Shown piece by piece: positions 16,056-19,311 of a stretch of DNA of 19,311 nucleotides. The translations under genes and the position numbers were made by a program. The DNA lies in contig CALALS010000092.1 of the NCBI GenBank assembly GCA_937925525.1, forward strand, positions 1 through 19,311, in the 5' to 3' direction. Each line of letters opens with the position of its first letter. Positions within the stretch are counted from its first letter, which is position 1. Below the pieces are notes generated by a model. That model had not been told where the DNA came from. It saw nothing but the letters and a program-made list of their open reading frames with translations, and made no database searches. The stretch comes from an uncultured Flavobacteriales bacterium (lineage in GTDB: Bacteria > Bacteroidota > Bacteroidia > Flavobacteriales_E > Vicingaceae).

Positions 16056-16063
16056 CAAATATA
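16056..16063 (-). promoter_or_regulatory. -7 box for the MCE gene
   Basis: On the minus strand TATATTTG (16063-16056) is a perfect TAnnTTTG box. It would start transcription near 16049, about 12 bases before ATG (16037). No TTG is seen at the expected -33 position. The 104-base gap to the amidase also contains GATTAGT-type low-complexity sequence. Confidence 0.4.
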
Positions 16064-16141
16064 ATAATTCGTGATTAGTAATTACCGATTAGTAGTTAGT
16101 TAATTAAAACGAATAAAATGAGTGAAGATTGTAAATGACGT

Positions 16142-17287
16142 TTATTCAGTCTTTTGCGCCATCTTTAAAGCGTCTTGTAGCGATATTCTTTTTCCATTTA
16201 CAAAAGCTACTACAAAGGCATCTTTAAAGCCATTATCACGAGCTTTAGTTTGCATTTTTACTACATTGTCATAATTATTTGAAGCACCATAAGTGTAACG
16301 ATATAAACCACCTGCTTCATAAAACTCAACTCCATCCAATCCATTGAAATTCTCAGGTTTTGCTTCTAATTTAATAGAAGATGTAGCAATTTGCACTTTG
16401 TAAACTAGTCCCGTATCAGGTGATGGTGTATTTACATTTCCCGTATTGTTTTGTTCTTCGGGTTCTTCAATCGCGCCTTTTGTATCTGCAATTTCTTTAC
16501 TTTCAATATCTCTTTTATATTCTTTAAATGCTCTGTAAATGGCAGAAGCAATATAGTCCTGACCAATCTCAGAATCTAAAAATTTTTCCTCCTCTTCATT
16601 CGTTAAAAAACCCGTTTCAATCAATACACTTGGCATAGCAGTTTGATGCAATACAAGAAAACCGGCTTGCTTCACACCTCTGTTAAATCTTCCTAATCTT
16701 TTTTCAAATTGGTCTTGAATTTTAGCGGCAAAAATCAAGCTTTGCTCTAAGAACGCATTTTGTCGTAAGGTTAAAGCAATATATGATTCAGCAGAGTTTG
16801 GGTTAAAGTCGGCATATTTTGTTTGATAATTTTCTTCTAATAGAATAGACTCGTTTTCTCGTTGAGCTACTTTTAAATTCGATTCTGTTTTGTGAAGCCC
16901 CATTACATAAGTTTCCGTTCCATGCGAATGAGGAGAGGTAGATGCATTTGCGTGAATACAAATAAATAAGTCGGCTTTTGCTTCGTTAGCTATTTTAGCT
17001 CTTTCATACAATTCAAGGAATACATCTGTCTTTCTGGTATAAATGACCTTTACTCCCGGAATATTGTCTTCAATATACTTTCCTAATTTCAAAGAAATAG
17101 ATAAAGCCACATTTTTTTCATTGGAATGTTTACCCAAACAACCGGAGTCTTTTCCACCATGTCCGGCATCTATCACAATGGTTTTAATCTTAAAAGCATC
17201 ATTAATAGGCTGGAATGAGCTGCACAAAACAACACTCAATACAAGAAAAACGATTTGTAGTCGTTTGTTGATGATATTATAACTCAT
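16142..17287 (-). CDS. N-acetylmuramoyl-L-alanine amidase (Amidase_3) with SPOR-like C-terminus
   Basis: The 381-residue protein has a signal peptide (about residues 1-25) and an Amidase_3 domain (about 33-255). Zinc ligands are H43 (AGHGGKD), E57 (NEKNV) and H112 (CIHANA), and the catalytic glutamate is E224 (LIETGFLTN). All are intact. It cleaves the amide bond between MurNAc and L-Ala in peptidoglycan, for example during cell separation. A Thr/Pro/Glu-rich linker (about 260-293) leads to a SPOR-like domain (about 295-365, VYKVQIATS start), expected to bind denuded glycan strands. Gene order amidase-MCE, divergent from LptD, is a frequent arrangement in Bacteroidota. A TAATTTTG promoter box is seen upstream. 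Confidence 0.93.
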   Translation of the reverse strand: MSYNIINKRLQIVFLVLSVVLCSSFQPINDAFKIKTIVIDAGHGGKDSGCLGKHSNEKNVALSISLKLGKYIEDNIPGVKVIYTRKTDVFLELYERAKIANEAKADLFICIHANASTSPHSHGTETYVMGLHKTESNLKVAQRENESILLEENYQTKYADFNPNSAESYIALTLRQNAFLEQSLIFAAKIQDQFEKRLGRFNRGVKQAGFLVLHQTAMPSVLIETGFLTNEEEEKFLDSEIGQDYIASAIYRAFKEYKRDIESKEIADTKGAIEEPEEQNNTGNVNTPSPDTGLVYKVQIATSSIKLEAKPENFNGLDGVEFYEAGGLYRYTYGASNNYDNVVKMQTKARDNGFKDAFVVAFVNGKRISLQDALKMAQKTE

Positions 17288-17302
17288 TAATTCTTAGTTT
17301 TG
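17268..17302 (+). promoter_or_regulatory. Promoter candidate for the LptD-like gene
   Basis: TAGTTTTG (17295-17302) is a perfect TAnnTTTG box. TTG at 17268-17270 is 24 bases upstream, slightly long for the -33 element. Transcription would start near 17309, giving a leader of about 25 bases to TTG 17334. The -33 element lies inside the start of the amidase gene. Confidence 0.45.
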
Positions 17303-17314
17303 GGCTTTCTTACA

Positions 17315-17347
17315 CAAAATTACAGCTAATCTATTGGCGCTTAACAA
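17315..17347 (-). promoter_or_regulatory. Promoter candidate for the amidase gene
   Basis: On the minus strand TTG (17347-17345) is followed after 22 bases by TAATTTTG (17322-17315), a perfect -7 box. A start near 17308 leaves a 20-base leader to ATG 17287. The -33 element lies inside the first codons of the LptD-like gene, so both promoters overlap the opposing coding sequences. Confidence 0.5.
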
Positions 17348-19311
17348 CAAGATATATCACTTTTTAACATTTTTATTGTTAGTATGTCCTGTGTTTTTGC
17401 ATTCGCAGACCAATGACACAATAAACGTGCCTGACACTAATAATGTTGTGCAAACCGACTCAATCGTAGCAGATTCAACTATTTCACCGGATGCATTGGA
17501 TGCAGAAGTTGTCTATAAAGCCACTGATTCTATTGTGGTAGATATCAAGAGTAATTTAATTTATTTATATGGTTTGGCAGAGGTATATTATGAAGATATA
17601 GAACTTAAAGCTGCTATTATTGAATTAAATGCCGATAGTAATACCGTTTATGCCTATGGAAGAACGGACTCACTGGGAAATTATGTAGATAAACCTGTTT
17701 TCAAGGAAGGAGAAACCTCTTTTGAATCGGCTACCATGCGGTATAACTTTAAAACTAAGAAGGGAAAGATTACTGATGTAATTACACAAGAAGGAGAAGG
17801 CTATATTCATGGGGAAGCAGTAAAGAAACTGCCGGATGATGTGGTATTTATTAAGCATGGAAAATATACTACCTGTAGTTTAGATACACCACATTTTTAT
17901 ATTTCGGCTTCTAAACTAAAAGTAATTCCGGATGATAAAATTGTTACCGGTCCGGCTTGTCTTTACATTGAAGATGTGCCCACACCTTTAGCTTTGCCTT
18001 TTGGTATTTTTCCTAATAAGAAAGGCAAGGCAAGTGGAATAGTAATTCCTCAATATGGTGAGTCTCCTGCGCTAGGGTTTTATTTAACAGAAGGCGGATA
18101 TTACTGGACCATTAGCGATAAAATGGATTTAAAAGTTACCGGAGATATTTATTCTAAAGGAAGTTGGGGAGGAAATATCAATACCAATTATGCTAAACGG
18201 TATAAACGAACCGGTAATTTAAACCTGGACTTTTCTCAAATAAAAAATAGCTACAAAGAATTTCCTGATTATTCTGTGCAAAAGAACTTTTTTATAAGGT
18301 GGAATCATCAGCAAGATGCCAAAGCCAGACCAAATAGTAGATTTTCGGCCAATGTAAATGCAGGTACAAGCACCAACTTTAGCAATAACTTTAGCACTAC
18401 AAGCAATGATTACTTAACCAATACATTTACTTCAAATATTTCATATTCTAGGACATTTTCAAATAATCCTTTACCTTTTAACATATCTATAAATGGGCGA
18501 CATAGTCAAAATACATTAAACAAAAGTGTAAGCGTTACTCTTCCTGAAGTTGGATTAAATGTCCAAAGAAAATATCTGTATGACAAATCTAAAATCTCTG
18601 GAAAAGGGAATGCTTTAAAAAGAACTTTAAGTCAAATAGGAGTTAGTTATTCTTCTAATTTTAAAAATGAGATAAATACTTATGACTCGTTAATTAGCAT
18701 TAATCGATTAGAGAATTTAGCAGGTGATTTTAGAAATGGGGTAAGACATAGCATTCCCGTGAGTGCCAATTTTAAAGCTTTTAAATATTTGACGATTACT
18801 CCTTCTGCTAATTATAATGAGGTGTGGTATTTTGAATCTTTAAAGAGTAGTTATGATACAGCTTTGGATGTTGTAAATACTGATACATTGGGTGGATTTG
18901 CTAGAAACGGAAGCTATAACGCATCTGTTAATCTTTCTACTAAAATTTATGGAACAGCCTTATTTAAAAAGGGAAAAATTGCAGGAATAAGACATGTTTT
19001 TACACCCAATGTGGGGTTGAGTTATGTTCCTGAGAACAAAGGAGGAATTCAAACCTATTACGACCCTATTCAAAATAAAGATATTGAATATAATGTTTTG
19101 CAAAATGGACTGTACGGTACTTTAAATCAAACTGAACAAGGAAATATTACCTATGGTTTTATTAATAATTTGGAGATGAAAGTCAAAACACCAAATGATA
19201 CCGTAAATCCAACAAAAAAGGTTAAGCTTTTAGAAAATCTTGCCTTATCGGGAACTTATAATATGCTTGCTGACTCACTTAACTTTAGCAATTTAAGCTT
19301 ATCGGCCAGAA
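17334..19311 (+). CDS. lptD: LptD-like LPS assembly protein, truncated by right edge
   Basis: The frame is open from TAG at 17295-17297 to the end of the window, about 659 codons. There is no in-frame ATG before residue 60, so I choose TTG 17334, which gives a signal peptide (MALNNKIYHFLTFLLLVC, then PVFLHSQ). Residues about 69-200 form an LptA/OstA-like beta region (DIKSNLIYLYGLAEVYYEDI, then YTTCSLDTPHFYI). From about residue 200 a beta-barrel begins (GPACLYIEDVPTPLALPFGI, FPNKKGKASGIVIPQYG). LptD is the outer-membrane pore that places lipopolysaccharide on the cell surface, with LptE. Two cysteines (C181 and C209) flank the OstA-to-barrel junction, where LptD proteins form disulfides. The C-terminal part of the barrel lies beyond the window. 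The divergent amidase and MCE genes support an envelope role. Confidence 0.88.
   Translation, partial: MALNNKIYHFLTFLLLVCPVFLHSQTNDTINVPDTNNVVQTDSIVADSTISPDALDAEVVYKATDSIVVDIKSNLIYLYGLAEVYYEDIELKAAIIELNADSNTVYAYGRTDSLGNYVDKPVFKEGETSFESATMRYNFKTKKGKITDVITQEGEGYIHGEAVKKLPDDVVFIKHGKYTTCSLDTPHFYISASKLKVIPDDKIVTGPACLYIEDVPTPLALPFGIFPNKKGKASGIVIPQYGESPALGFYLTEGGYYWTISDKMDLKVTGDIYSKGSWGGNINTNYAKRYKRTGNLNLDFSQIKNSYKEFPDYSVQKNFFIRWNHQQDAKARPNSRFSANVNAGTSTNFSNNFSTTSNDYLTNTFTSNISYSRTFSNNPLPFNISINGRHSQNTLNKSVSVTLPEVGLNVQRKYLYDKSKISGKGNALKRTLSQIGVSYSSNFKNEINTYDSLISINRLENLAGDFRNGVRHSIPVSANFKAFKYLTITPSANYNEVWYFESLKSSYDTALDVVNTDTLGGFARNGSYNASVNLSTKIYGTALFKKGKIAGIRHVFTPNVGLSYVPENKGGIQTYYDPIQNKDIEYNVLQNGLYGTLNQTEQGNITYGFINNLEMKVKTPNDTVNPTKKVKLLENLALSGTYNMLADSLNFSNLSLSAR

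Noticed and set aside
17670..17858. 62-codon minus-strand ORF inside the LptD-like gene
   Set aside because: It is antisense to the conserved OstA-like region and has no domain.

Overview
The window looks like chromosomal DNA from a Bacteroidota bacterium, most likely of the Flavobacteriia type. The supporting signs are low GC content, two classes of type IX secretion (T9SS) C-terminal sorting domains, a PorP/SprF-family protein, a Bacteroidota-style LptD and MlaD/MCE protein, TAnnTTTG promoter boxes, and intergenic repeats typical of this group. I could not run a database search, so the lineage below phylum is an inference from protein families.

Layout. Positions 1-219 hold a 15-bp tandem repeat cut by the left edge, followed by an inverted repeat. 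Positions 220-1431 encode a secreted six-blade Kelch protein with a type A sorting tail. Positions 1432-1798 are a non-coding patchwork of hairpins and dispersed repeats ending in a terminator. A 1051-residue AsmA-family envelope protein (1799-4954, minus) comes next, then a second repeat-rich gap (4955-5425) and a small RRM RNA-binding protein (5426-5713, minus) with a clear promoter and terminator. A 1604-residue surface protein (5876-10690) carries an IgGFc-binding-like N-terminus, ten repeats of about 89 residues, two PKD domains and a type B sorting domain. It overlaps by one base a PorP/SprF-like protein (10690-11673).

The second half is mostly housekeeping. A minus-strand pair encodes a PD40 propeller lipoprotein (12130-13233) and an HsdR-N-like nuclease-fold protein (11676-12125). 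AMP nucleosidase (13286-14056) and the DNA polymerase III delta subunit (14056-15057) form a one-base-overlap pair. MCE/MlaD (15060-16037, minus) and N-acetylmuramoyl-L-alanine amidase (16142-17287, minus) are divergent from an LptD-like LPS assembly protein (17334 to the right edge) that starts at TTG and runs off the window.

Two functional themes stand out. One is export and display of surface proteins by T9SS (Kelch protein, giant repeat protein, PorP/SprF). The other is outer-membrane building (AsmA, MCE, amidase, LptD). No tRNA, rRNA, CRISPR array, transposase, integrase or phage gene was seen. I do not see a clearly new multi-gene system. The most unusual items are the repeat architecture of the giant protein, the mosaic intergenic repeats, the three apparent TTG starts, and the two compact divergent promoters.
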